Source of the DNA: Owenia fusiformis
Taxonomy: Eukaryota > Annelida > Polychaeta > Sabellida > Oweniidae
Reading direction: 5' to 3'
Length of the DNA: 64,000 bases
Assembly: GCA_903813345.2 (NCBI GenBank)
Contig: CAIIXF020000009.1
Span: 3,164,001-3,228,000, forward strand
Below, piece by piece: positions 50,201 through 59,689 of this stretch (positions are counted from its first letter, which is position 1; every line of letters begins with the position of its first letter). The notes under the pieces are model-generated. The model saw only the letters and a list, made by a program, of their open reading frames with translations, ran no database searches and was not told the DNA's origin. A program made the position numbers and the translations under genes.

Positions 50201-50272
50201 TCCATATGCGCATTGCAAATCAAGCCACAAAAACATGGATAAAAATGTAAGTACATGTGTGAGTTTATCCAT
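43745..50272 (-). CDS. Discoidin gene B: secreted protein with two F5/8C domains
   Basis: Three exons join in frame to encode about 479 residues: 50,272-49,529, 49,258-49,108 and 44,289-43,745. Donors CAG|GTCGTT and G|GTAAAC and acceptors TTACAG|A and TTTCAG|G follow GT-AG in phases 0 and 1. The start is the only ATG that opens the signal peptide (MDKLTHVLTFLSMFLWLDLQ). Domain 1 runs Cys28 to Cys178. Domain 2 begins at Cys183 and ends in the exon 3 motif MRVGILGC. A Cys-rich C-terminal part with a CEYICYCDTYC cluster ends WKICEIQQDIVD. F5/8C domains usually bind glycans or phospholipids outside the cell; a lectin or surface-binding role is inferred. Exon 2 has four extra residues (QQGA region) compared with A and C. 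Intron 2 is 4.8 kb against 0.16 and 0.30 kb in A and C, because of a large insertion. Linking exon 3 to exons 1-2 rests on order, phase and homology. Confidence 0.82.
45005..45172 (+). repeat. Dispersed repeat R3, copy 2
   Basis: Second copy of the 22,150-22,310 repeat, in the same orientation, within the large intron insertion. Confidence 0.65.
45173..47340. other. Interior of the intron insertion, no gene recognised
   Basis: AT-rich sequence without a supportable reading frame (longest 93 codons) and without recognisable transposase motifs. Confidence 0.4.
47345..48690. repeat. Foldback cluster of four related ~120-bp units
   Basis: Two forward units (47,345-47,465 and 48,170-48,290) and two inverted units (about 48,440-48,565 and 48,575-48,685) share CCATTTGTCA, CATGATGTTTT or CGATGTTTTATGG, and AGTGATT with GCTGGGTTGCC. 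Between the inner pair, GTTGACTATTGACTTAGCGT (48,108) and its complement near 48,360 form further arms. The structure can fold on itself extensively. Confidence 0.7.
49108..49258 (-). CDS. Gene B exon 2
   Basis: The 151-nt exon encodes IEFPEVRIVRGIVTQG through IWRQIGKTWNG, the central strands of the second F5/8C domain. It is 12 nt longer than exon 2 of A and C, adding four residues after VTQGA. The upstream acceptor TTACAG and downstream donor GTAAAC are intact. Confidence 0.82.
49529..50272 (-). CDS. Gene B exon 1
   Basis: The 744-nt exon encodes 248 residues: signal peptide, whole F5/8C domain 1 (WWQAEFPDLW, VRGIVTQGANKRDEWVT, IPQTWSGAISMRIDLLGC), and the first half of domain 2 up to NQYIQ, where the donor GTCGTT follows. 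Confidence 0.9.
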
Positions 50273-50379
50273 TTTTAGCTTTAAATCATGTTGCGCCAGT
50301 TAGGATAATAGTAATTTTATTCCATTATATTGTATTTTGATAGATTCTAACGTGAGTAACATATGTCTCTACCAAAGGA

Positions 50380-50410
50380 GGCCACGTATAGCTGAACTTT
50401 AAATATATCG
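50380..50410 (-). promoter_or_regulatory. Conserved upstream block of gene B, TATA-like
   Basis: The same GGCCACGTATAGCTGAACTT plus AAATATATCG block as upstream of gene A, at the same distance from the start codon. Confidence 0.5.
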
Positions 50411-51169
50411 CATTACCTACGTATACGTCCATACGATGAAACAATGACGGTGCTATTAAGTTTGTAGTAACTAGGTATACGCAATTCTGATTTTTATAGG
50501 ACTAGTTGATTGAAAGCATAAACTGGTAGAGCTCATCCAACGGTTTTTATATTTTACTAAATATGAATTTACGTTAGCCGCGGTGTTATCTTTGCTGTAT
50601 TTAGGTATTTAACCATCTTACCGTGACAAATAAACGATGAATAATTAAAACTGTGGTTGGCTTTGTATATTTTACTAATTTGATTACTGACAATCAACGA
50701 TGAATAATTCAATATTATAGCGCAGAAACAATGGTTAATTTCAAAATATTTATGTTACAGTCCCACGGTAGTACCTTAATGTGATATTACATAGAGTTCA
50801 ATAACTACTCCCTACGACACTATTAGTCCAATCTGTCATATTATTTTGTCATAAAATGCAGTACAATTAAGACACTTGATGACAAATATGAGGAACTATA
50901 AAAAGCAAAAGATCAATATGTGGGCAAATTTACATTAGTTGATATTTTCAAAATCAGTTGTTCTACTGAATCCTGTGCTGTGTGTGTTGATACCAGGTAC
51001 ATTAGATGTGTGCTATTTTAAAGTTATCACAACTAGTTATCATAATCGTAACGATGTTTACTGAAAATATTGCTTATTATTTCTCAAAAAAGCTTAAATT
51101 ATGATTTTTTTGTCAAAAACAAAGTTTTGGTTTTGTTTGTGGTGATAAAAACCGGATTACAGTAAATCG

Positions 51170-51680
51170 AAGAGTCGCAATTCAAATTGATCCCTAATAT
51201 AAACAGTTTTAGTGCATCATGTTAGATAACTTTAGTACTAATTGAAAGATGTCGCCTGTTTGACGTGCTGTCGGCAGCGGAGTGCAGTCGCCAAGTCGTT
51301 GTCTAATATGGCGGTCTTGGTAAATCAAACTGGCCAGTGATGAATAACCTCTCAGCTGGATTCTTCAATTCTATTCAGTAGTGTATATCCCAAAAAATCC
51401 AAACACGCATACAGATTTGACCGTACCATGTCAGAGGATTAAATGGGATAAACCTTGCTTTAAAGGGAGACACCCCGTGAAACACCTAGTTGGTATTTGA
51501 ATCATCGTTACGTGAAACAATATGTGTATTTCACTAATTGTTATTTCCAAATGTTTTACTGTATTTGATATTAATATTTGCATTAATAAACAACTCTTAT
51601 ATGTTTTGACTTTCAGTCAAAGCTGATGGGAAGTTACCCAAAATGGCCTATTATTCGCAACGGTATGGGCCTATTATTCG
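51170..51680 (-). pseudogene. Discoidin-array remnant E (exons 2-3 only)
   Basis: This is the duplicate of the 3' half of remnant D. Exon 3 pieces at about 51,170-51,510 include the TARQTGDIFQL region and the domain 2 end, and an exon 2 scrap sits near 51,620. The same frame-breaking changes as in D show that decay preceded the segmental duplication. Exon 1 is absent, replaced by the palindromic element at 52.1 kb. Confidence 0.75.
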
Positions 51681-52100
51681 CAATAGGCCTAATAGTAAAA
51701 AAGAATGCGAGAATGATAATATAAAAGGACAAAACACATACATGTTTATAAATAATCATATCAATCTGCATTTTCAATAAAAGGCGTCGCCTAGATTCAC
51801 GAGAAGTACTAAGAAGTAAAAATATATTAATTGATATAAAAATGGCACAAAATTAATCAAAGCATGTATGGATGTGTTCAGACGAATTATATACTGGAAA
51901 TTATGAAACAGATTCTACGTAAAAGTATCACTTTTTCATTCACTTTCTGATTGTCATTTAAGAAAATGTTATTTCACAAGCACGGTTTGAGTTGAAGTAT
52001 GAATAGGCACAGAGACCCGTGCAAGCGTGGCAAACTAAAGCAAGTCTCAGAAAGAAAGGAAACACAAAAAATCAAAACAACGTTATAATATTATAGTAAT

Positions 52101-52235
52101 ATCCTATGGTTTTGAAAAAATATCATTTATATCCATGAGTGGATATCGATATCTTTACGAGTAAGCGCAGCGAATGAGTGAAGATATTGATATCCATGAG
52201 TGGATATAATTTATATTTTTGAAAAACCATAGGAT
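52101..52235. repeat. Hairpin palindrome P4
   Basis: Arms of about 57 bp: ATCCTATGGTTTTGAAAAAA, TTATATCCATGAGTGGATAT and GATATCTTTA pair with the complement on the right. The loop is ACGAGTAAGCGCAGCGAATG then AGTG. It begins 14 bases after the segmental duplication ends. Confidence 0.82.
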
Positions 52236-52453
52236 TGTCCGTTTATCCCATGGGAAATCTTAAATATTTTTTTAAATATTTCGAAAAAAGTTTTTGAAAA
52301 GAAAATTTGAAGGAAAACATTTTTGAAAAAAAATTTTGAAACAAAATTTTGAAGGAAAAAAATTTTGAAAAAAAAATTTGAAGGAAAAAATCTAAAAGAT
52401 TTTTTTAAGAAAAAATTGAAAAAAAAGTTGACAAAAACTTATTGAAAAAATCT
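52236..52453. repeat. Low-complexity GAAAAATTTTGAAAA stretch
   Basis: Degenerate iteration of AAATTTTGAAAAA-type words between two palindromes. The region at 32,230-32,400 shows the same composition in the same relative position. Confidence 0.7.
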
Positions 52454-52563
52454 AAACCATCGAATATCACTTTTGAAACCATCGAATATCACTTTTGAAA
52501 CCATCGAATATCACTTTTTGAGAAGTGATATTCGATGGTTTGAGAAGTGATATTCGATGGTTT
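52454..52563. repeat. Palindrome P5: three direct and two inverted 20-mers
   Basis: AAACCATCGAATATCACTTT occurs three times in a row. Two copies of its complement (AAGTGATATTCGATGGTTT) follow at once, giving a strong cruciform. Confidence 0.88.
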
Positions 52564-53680
52564 GGGATTTTTTGCTAAAATATGATATCTTGATCCACAT
52601 ATCAAATATATCTTCACCTGATATTCGACATATATCCTTGTAACCATTGGATAAACATGTTTATTCCATGATGGTGAAATTCCCTGCAATCTGATTGGTC
52701 CATGTGACTTAAATATATCCTGTATTTACACGCACTTTCCACTTAGCATTGAATACAGAGTGAAAATGACGTCAGCGTTGGGATACGGTCCAGTATCCCA
52801 ACGCCCCAGATTTCCATCCAGGATATGACTATTACTGAAAAAATCAATGGCGATCTGTTTACACCAACGCATGCTAATATTTGCATTTTGCTAGAAATAT
52901 CTGATTTGAATATCAGGAAATGATACGGTGATCACCACAATTTATTATTTTAGGATAAAAAACACCCATCTGTAAATATAATAAATCAGTATGAAGCATG
53001 CACATTGTTTTCATGAACTAGTAAAAATCCAATATGGCAGACGAAAGTCGAAAAAAACGTTTCGTTACACTGTTCCAGCTGATTAAATTGAAGAAAAATG
53101 TTGAAGAAAATCAAACGTATCGTATAATACAATAAAAGCAAAACAACAAGGCCGAAAAGATTTTGAATGTCAAATGATTAAACAGGCAATGTGCCTATTT
53201 TGGAAGGAAAAATGACAAAATATGAGACATGTCACTCACACAGCCGATCAAATATGATAACAACTTCAATTTGGGATAATACTGAACTGAAAAAAAACTT
53301 ACTCGCATAGAAAACGGCATTTGAAGTTCAGAGACTGAAAAAAGTGAATTACCACTTTTCACATTTGTAGATGTTTTAAGTAGCTCTTGGATTAAAAGAT
53401 GGCGTATGCTTGAAAATCCTATCAAAATGAATGGATAATTAATGCAAACAACAATGCCATCTTTATATGGCATGGCTAAAAACTTGACACATATAAAATG
53501 TAACATCAAAAATATTTTTTCATGATCTAGTGTCAACTCTGATGTGGTCTGTTCTTATTTATCCATTGGAAATACTATGAAGATCAACAGTGAGACTTCA
53601 TTTACGCACTTTGTCCCTTAAAATAATGTTACAGTACTGTTAATGTTAACATTGTAACTAATGTTACAATGTTCGCAATT
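52564..53680. other. Intergenic DNA, no gene recognised
   Basis: The first ~110 bases, with GGATAAACATGTTTATTCCA near 52,650, probably close the palindromic element. The remainder is AT-rich, with a 113-codon minus-strand frame (53,195-53,536) that shows no recognisable motif. Confidence 0.4.
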
Positions 53681-53689
53681 ATTACAATA

Positions 53690-54458
53690 ATTTACAAATC
53701 CCCAGATTCAATTTCAGAGAGGGATATTAACGATGCAACGAATTATCAAACGACTAATATTAGAAACCACTTGGTCAATACGTCCGACATAATCATCGAA
53801 AATTGTATTACGGAGGAGGTAAGCACAAATATATTATTGCACCATGTAAATATGAAATCGATAAAAATAATGCCAAGAATGATACTCACGCATTGATCGA
53901 TTACATAATTGCCTTGGTGCTAGAAATGTGTACACGAAAGTACAACGGGGAAAGGACCAGCAACTTAATGAACCTAACCATTCGAAGCAATAATCCAACG
54001 TGAAAAGAAACAATCTCTAATATTCCTCTCATATTTTGTGAATCATAGAATATTTCGACAAATTGAACATGGTTTTAACAACGAATGACAAATATTGTCA
54101 CTTAAAGTGATATCACAATGTTCAAAATCAAAATCGAAATCCTTGGAATAACTTTGTCACGTGACAGAACTAGTAAAATAAACTAAATTACTCATCAGAT
54201 AACAGAAAGATAACCCCAGCACAAACTTTGAATTTATAAGTTTTGTTGAAAGTTAAGTTTGAAAGATAAGATTAGATTAAAAGAGAGTAAAATAAGGTTA
54301 GCACTGATATTGGTGGATATAGGACTTCTTCGATGGTGACTAGATGGATAAATATGCGATAGGACATGCAAAAAGTCCATGTGACTTCAATATTGATTAT
54401 GCTCCCCTGTCTCAATGTAGCTTTAAAGCAAGTATATTGGTCATATTGTTTACTATTT
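53690..54458. repeat. Array 3' spacer of gene C
   Basis: Homologous to 43,020-43,744 beside gene B and to part of 33,650-34,213 beside gene A. Confidence 0.65.
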
Positions 54459-57142
54459 CTAATCAACGATGTCCTGTTGGATTTCACATATTTTCCAGTT
54501 ACCCGTTCCAATGTTAAACGTGCCGATGTGGACGTCGCTGCAATACGTATCACAATTACATATATACTCACACACGTCTCGATACCCATCGAAATACCGA
54601 GCCATGAAGGTGCACTTTCTGTACAACCTTTCAAAGTGTGGTTGAACGGGAATGACTTCTGAAGAGTCGCAACCTAAATTGTTCCCTGTAATAGACATCT
54701 TTAGCGCAACAGTAGAAATGTTAGATAACTTCAGTACTAGTTGAAAGATGTCGCCTGTTTGACGTGCTGTTGGTAGCGCAGTGCAGGTCGTCAAGTCGTT
54801 GTCAAATATAGCAGCCTTGGTGAATCCAATCGGCCAGGGGTGAATAACCTGGTTTGATTCATCAATTCTTCTTAGTTGGGTACATCCTAAAATCCCGACA
54901 CGCATACTGATATCACCGTACCATGCCTGAGGGTTAAAACGGATAAACCTTGCTTTAAAGGGAGAGAGCTCGTGGAACACTTTGGTATTTGAATCACTGT
55001 TACCTGAAACAATAAGTATATTTCATACATTCATCTTACCGAATGCTCGACTCTATTTGCTATTAGATTCATGTTGACGTTGTCCATGCTCAGCAGTGTC
55101 CTCTATTTTATTTTTTTAGACAAATGCATTATAAAACTTTGGAAAGCACTGAATCTTAATCTACATGATTCAAGAAGTATGCTTTTCGATACCCTAATAA
55201 AAGTATTGCGTAAAAGCATTCTGACAATTTTAAGTTAATAATAAATGTGATTGGTTGTATTCTCTTGAGTTATGTTTAAATTTAGTAATTTAAAATATAT
55301 TTTACCTATCCAATTGTTTCCGATTTGTCTCCATGTTAAGGCATCCATGCTTGACTTAAGCTGATAGGAAGTTACCCATTCTGTCCTACCATTTGCCCCC
55401 TGTGTCACAATGCCACGAACGATACGCACCTCGGGAAATTCAATCTGAAACCAAATGTTACCCATAGTAAAATGGCATGCGATAATGATACTGTTAAATG
55501 ATATCATGTACTAATGTATCTGCCCTGTCAATATAGGAAGAGTCACCTGGTTTCACAAGAAGTATTAAGAAGTAAAAGGAACATTAATTACTATAGAAAT
55601 TACACAAAAAAACTCCAAAAGAGATGTGATTTTTTAACAAAACACTAATCTAAATAAAATTATGTAAATCAAAAAAGGCTCTACGTAAAAGTATCCGTTT
55701 TTCGATTAGACTGCAATTTTACTATACGATTTCTGATGAAGTATGATTATGTGCAGAGACCCAGGCACGATGAATCAAGTGCAAGTGCCAACGCAAAAAC
55801 ATCAAAACTGATAAAATAACACAGCAAGAAAAATAAAACATCTAAGACTACACCAGTAATAAAGAAACGGAACCCCAATTATTCGAAATCACAATCCAAC
55901 CTGAGATTATGTCCAATCACCCTACCCCACCATTTTGTACCAATATATCACAATCCTAGATCCTAACACCAAAGGGCTTGTAAATACTTGTACATGTTGA
56001 AGAATAAATCTAAAATCGATAGCCAAACATCTAAGACTACACCAGTCATAAAGAAACGGAACCCCAATTATTCGAAATCACAATCCAACGTGAGATTATG
56101 TCCAATCACCATACCCCACCATTTTGTACCAATATATCACAATCCTAGATCATAACACCAAAGGGCTTATAAATACTTGTACATGTTGAAGAATAAATCT
56201 AAAATCGATAGCCAATACTCAAAACATCAAAAATAGATACTACAGATGGTATTCATACAATACAATAAAGCATTCAGTCTCAAATGATGTGGGACAGTAT
56301 ATAAGTATGGTAAGCTAAAGCATTTCTCCGAAACACCAACTATCAAGACAGTTTGATGTACTAGATAATGCAAACAGTGTATGGGTGTAACAAACGACCT
56401 GAATATATTGATTGGCATCATTCACATTTGAAATCCATGCTCCATACAAGTAATCTGGCCACTGTCCATTTGATGTTTCATGGACGAAATAATCAATGAT
56501 TCCTCTATGGGCCCCGTACGCTTGTGGTGAATTGGCGTAGACTGAGGACGATGACAGAATGACACGGTCATCTCCTTTCACGAGAGGATAGAGACAGTCT
56601 TCATCACGACAGCCACGTAAATCAATTCGCATACTTATCGCACCTGACCATGTCTGTGGAATGATTCTAATGTATTTGGCTTTCGTTTCTGGAATTGTTT
56701 GATCCGTTTTGTCATCATTGTTTGAGTTCCCAATGAAGATGCCCCCTACTCGGTTAAAAGTTGCACCATCAAGACTTTGTTCTATAGCATATGTCGTAAC
56801 CCATTCAGCCCTCATATGGGCGCCTTGTGTTATCACACCAACGATTGTCCAAAGTTCAGGAAATTCCGCTTGCCACCATTGTGATGAATCGGACACCCCA
56901 GCCTTCCACCCACCATAATATAAACGGTTATTCGAAGTGGGTTCAATTGTCGGTGTATCCACATAAGACCTATATGCTCCATAGATCACATGGTCATCTC
57001 CAAAGGTCGTTGAAACGGTGAGGGACACCATTGGGTCATTCTTAACTAAGGAATCGTTGCATTCATACGATCCATAGGCGCATTGCAAATCAAGCCACGC
57101 AAACATGGACAAAAGCGCAGCTACATTTGCGATTTTATCCAT
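54459..57142 (-). CDS. Discoidin gene C: secreted protein with two F5/8C domains
   Basis: This is the cleanest copy. Exons 57,142-56,399, 55,444-55,306 and 55,003-54,459 splice to 476 codons including the stop, so 475 residues. Splice sites are CAG|GTCGTT with TTTCAG|A (phase 0) and G|GTAAAA with TTTCAG|G (phase 1). The signal peptide is MDKIANVAALLSMFAWLDLQ plus CAYG. F5/8C domain 1 spans Cys28-Cys178 and has the hallmark strings QWWQAEFPELW, VITQGA, WVTTYAIEQSLDG, IPQTWSGAISMR and RGC. Domain 2 spans Cys183-Cys335. Residues 336-475 form a third, Cys-rich domain containing DNDLTTCTALP, CEYICNCDTYC and WKICEIQ. That domain resembles the diverged galactose-binding (fucolectin-like) folds of invertebrate secreted proteins, though this is an inference. 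The product is likely extracellular, binding glycans or surfaces. Intron 1 holds a recent 189-bp tandem duplication. Confidence 0.9.
55838..56215. repeat. 189-bp tandem duplication in gene C intron 1
   Basis: Two adjacent, almost identical copies (offset 189) begin AAACATCTAAGACTACACCAG and end AAAATCGATAGCCAA. Gene A intron 1 has a single related copy at about 35,450-35,635, so the doubling is specific to gene C. Confidence 0.9.
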
Positions 57143-57259
57143 TTTTTAGTTTGTAATAGCTTACTGTGGTGCCAACCAGGTATAGTAATTGTATCTTTAT
57201 TCCGTTATTTTGCACTCTGATGAATAATACTATAAGTTAAACATGTATATACAATAAAG

Positions 57260-57292
57260 CCACGTATAGTTGTCCTTAAAACATATGTCCTA
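57260..57292 (-). promoter_or_regulatory. Conserved upstream block of gene C
   Basis: GCCACGTATAG followed by TTAAAACATATG aligns with the upstream block of genes A and B. Just beyond, CTATAGTTACTAGTCATGCGCA matches remnant D at about 38,980-39,005. The TATA-like run is less clear than in A and B. Confidence 0.4.
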
Positions 57293-57427
57293 TGTTTACC
57301 AAGACACGATGCTATAGTTACTAGTCATGCGCAATTCTTATTCCATACGGTATTATTACACCAAAAGTAGTGCGAAAATGGCCTTTTCACGTGTTGGCAT
57401 AAAGTTTTGATGACATTTAAAGACATA

Positions 57428-58067
57428 CAAGGGCCGATCAAAAAGTTTCTTACCGTTGGCTCTAGATTTTATAATAAGAGGAGTTGGATGCTCAAACTTT
57501 TACATGAGACAGGGTAGTAAGTTTGCTTGAGACTATCTGAGTTTCATTCTAATTGGTTCATTGGTAGTGACACAGAGTCAATACATATTTTCATTGATTG
57601 AATTAGGTGGAGCAGCGTTTTTTATAAAAAATTGTGCTGAGCTGCAGTTTTGGAAATTTTTAACACTAAGCTGTCAACAGACTGTAGTTTAATCATGTTT
57701 CATTAGTTTTTCTGCTAATATTCATTCTCATTCAAAATATTCAACCCCAGTTGCAATGCACTTCCTAAATGTGTCCACCCGATCCAAAAAACACACGTTG
57801 AAGGCCTTCGTATGAGAGGTTCTGAATGATCTCGGTAAATTTCCAGAATCACAACTCAGCAGATATTTTATATATAACGCTGCTCCACCTAACTTTGTCA
57901 TTGAAAATAAGAATTGACTCTTTGTCACTACCAATAAACCAATTTATATGAAACTAGTACAGTTTCAAGCAAACTAACTATCCTGTCTCATGTTAAAGTT
58001 TGAGCTTCCAACTCCTCTTATTATAAAATTGAGAGCCAATGGTAAGAAACTTATTGATCGGCCCTTG
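57428..58067. mobile_element. Deleted mariner element with ~190-bp inverted arms
   Basis: The ends CAAGGGCCGATCAAAAAGTT and the mirror AACTTATTGATCGGCCCTTG are flanked by TA (57,426-57,427 and 58,068-58,069). The arms remain similar for about 190 bp, including TTATAATAAGAGGAGTTGGA and TTAGGTGGAGCAGCG. Only about 260 bp lie between them, so most of the transposase gene is gone. Confidence 0.88.
57728..57860 (-). pseudogene. Mariner transposase C-terminal remnant
   Basis: The minus-strand frame ends FLDRVDTFRKCIATGVEYFE then stop. This matches the usual mariner transposase ending, in which a W(R/Q)KCI segment is followed by G, then YFE. Catalytic residues are absent. Identification rests on this short motif plus the mariner-type ends around it. 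Confidence 0.6.
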
Positions 58068-58069
58068 TA

Positions 58070-59040
58070 GTTCCTCTTTCACGTATATTATCTCATGGAA
58101 ATGGGCATACCAGCGCAAAGATCTTTGTTCCGTGGTGAAGAAAAGCTATCAAACATTGTCTGAAGAGCAGATTTATCTCCGTAATTCTAATTTTAGCATG
58201 GCGACCTTGACCTTGAAAAAATATAGCCATTTGGGCGATGATAGGTGATTCAAAAGTGAAAATGAGTGCTTTTTTCGTAGTTTTACTTTGACCAAGCCTA
58301 GAAAAAAATCGAAGTGGTAAACCTACCCCCAATTTTTGATATTTTTGTTGTCTAGCAGTGTCCTAGATGATATCAAAGTTTAAGAAAATTTGTATGTCTA
58401 GAAATATTTTATAAATTAGTGCCATTATGGTGGGTATGGGTGCTTTTTTGCTCTCATTTTTTAGCCCATTTCTATGGTTGCCATGGCAACTATTAGGCTT
58501 TGGTGACCATGCCAACTTGATTTTTGAAGCACATCCACCTGATAGTAGTTGGGCCAAGTTTGATGGAAAATGGGCCTGGTTTTATATGCTGGCAGCGAGG
58601 TTGATTGTGGCAAGTAGTAACACGGCAAAACAATGGGGGAGTCATACCATACGCACGATATTGACTACTTAACTGGAAGCACTAATTCTTCATGGTATGT
58701 ACTCCAGAATGTGAAGCCTCCTAAGCACACTGTAGCGCATGCGCAGCAACATTGACACTAAATTGAATTGAGGTGCATGTCTTAATATAGCACATACAAT
58801 TCATACGTCATGTCCTGACACAGACCTTCAACATCAAAGATCAATAAGCGAATACCCTGTGATTAAGAGTGCATACGTAGGCCTACTGTTTTATTTGTCG
58901 ATACTGATGTGTTTATTATATACATTAATTTTTTATATTTCAAAATGTAATAAAGTTAAGGCATATTTCATAAACTATATTTCGTACTCTACTTTTCTTT
59001 CACAAAAATCAGATATAGAGAACAAATGAATTTCATCAGT
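58070..59040. other. Intergenic DNA, no gene recognised
   Basis: A plus-strand frame of 81 codons (58,427-58,672) has no recognisable motif. GCGCATGCGCAG near 58,736 resembles an NRF-1 site. Confidence 0.35.
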
Positions 59041-59041
59041 T

Positions 59042-59120
59042 ATTGCCCCGAACCGGTCCGATTTTCTCGCTGCAAGCAGATTGCCCCGAACCGGTGTGTC
59101 TTCCTGCTGCAAGCAGGATG
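59042..59120. repeat. 38-bp imperfect tandem repeat
   Basis: TTGCCCCGAACCGGT, followed by GCTGCAAGCAG, occurs twice in a row (about 59,044 and 59,082). Confidence 0.65.
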
Positions 59121-59381
59121 AAATTCTTTGTCACAAAGTTTGGCTTTTTTTTAAATCAAACGCGCGTCATTGAAACTCACAAGATGTAAATAGCATGTCA
59201 TTTACATCATACCTTGATGAGGAAAAATAGATCTTATATGTTAGAAGTACTAAATAAAAGTTATCGTGAAAATGAGACAGTCGTTCTCGAGAGAAAAGAG
59301 CATAAATGCGCATTTAGAGAGTTTTGGTCCGTTTAAAAATCTGTAAAAAATTGGGGTACTTAAAAGCATCGGGAGATACTG

Positions 59382-59689
59382 ATGTGATGTGGTGTTGAAA
59401 TGTCAGCAGAAATACATATCCATACGATAATCGAGTGAATCAGATAACAGATTTTTCGAAAACCCGTCTCGTGCTAAGAGTGTAAAAACTTGTATTAACA
59501 TGCTCAAAAGTGCCAATGTGCACATCAATGTCAAGCTAAATCAATGTTGTGTCTAAAGCAGGTACCCGATCTACTCAAAACAGCTTGTCCTTCACGTATA
59601 CACGCTTAGCAAACACGGCGAAATGGTCTGAATCTTGGAATTTCGTTCGAGAGCTAGTAATGTTTGCTCCGGTCTTCGTCATAAGTGTT
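59382..59689 (+). repeat. 308-bp direct repeat, left copy
   Basis: Nearly identical to 63,511-63,817. The match ends exactly where the retrotransposon sequence begins (after AAGTGTT). Confidence 0.92.

Larger units (their letters stand above)
49827..52087. repeat. Segmental duplication, right copy
   Basis: Match to 36,106-38,366, ending at 52,087 where a palindromic element begins. It includes the start of gene B and remnant E. Confidence 0.85.

Noticed and set aside
52236-52453. GAAAAATTTT iterations as a CRISPR-like or coding repeat
   Set aside because: Units are degenerate with no fixed spacing or spacers, and the DNA is eukaryotic; it is low-complexity sequence between palindromes.
53195-53536. 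113-codon minus-strand frame
   Set aside because: No motif, no homologous copy in the neighbouring array units and unremarkable composition.
53717-53814. Apparent plus-strand exon (NDATNYQT...IRNHL) with splice-like borders, also near 43,027
   Set aside because: The two spacer copies differ by a one-base indel and show no coding-type substitution pattern, so the open frame is probably chance in conserved spacer DNA.
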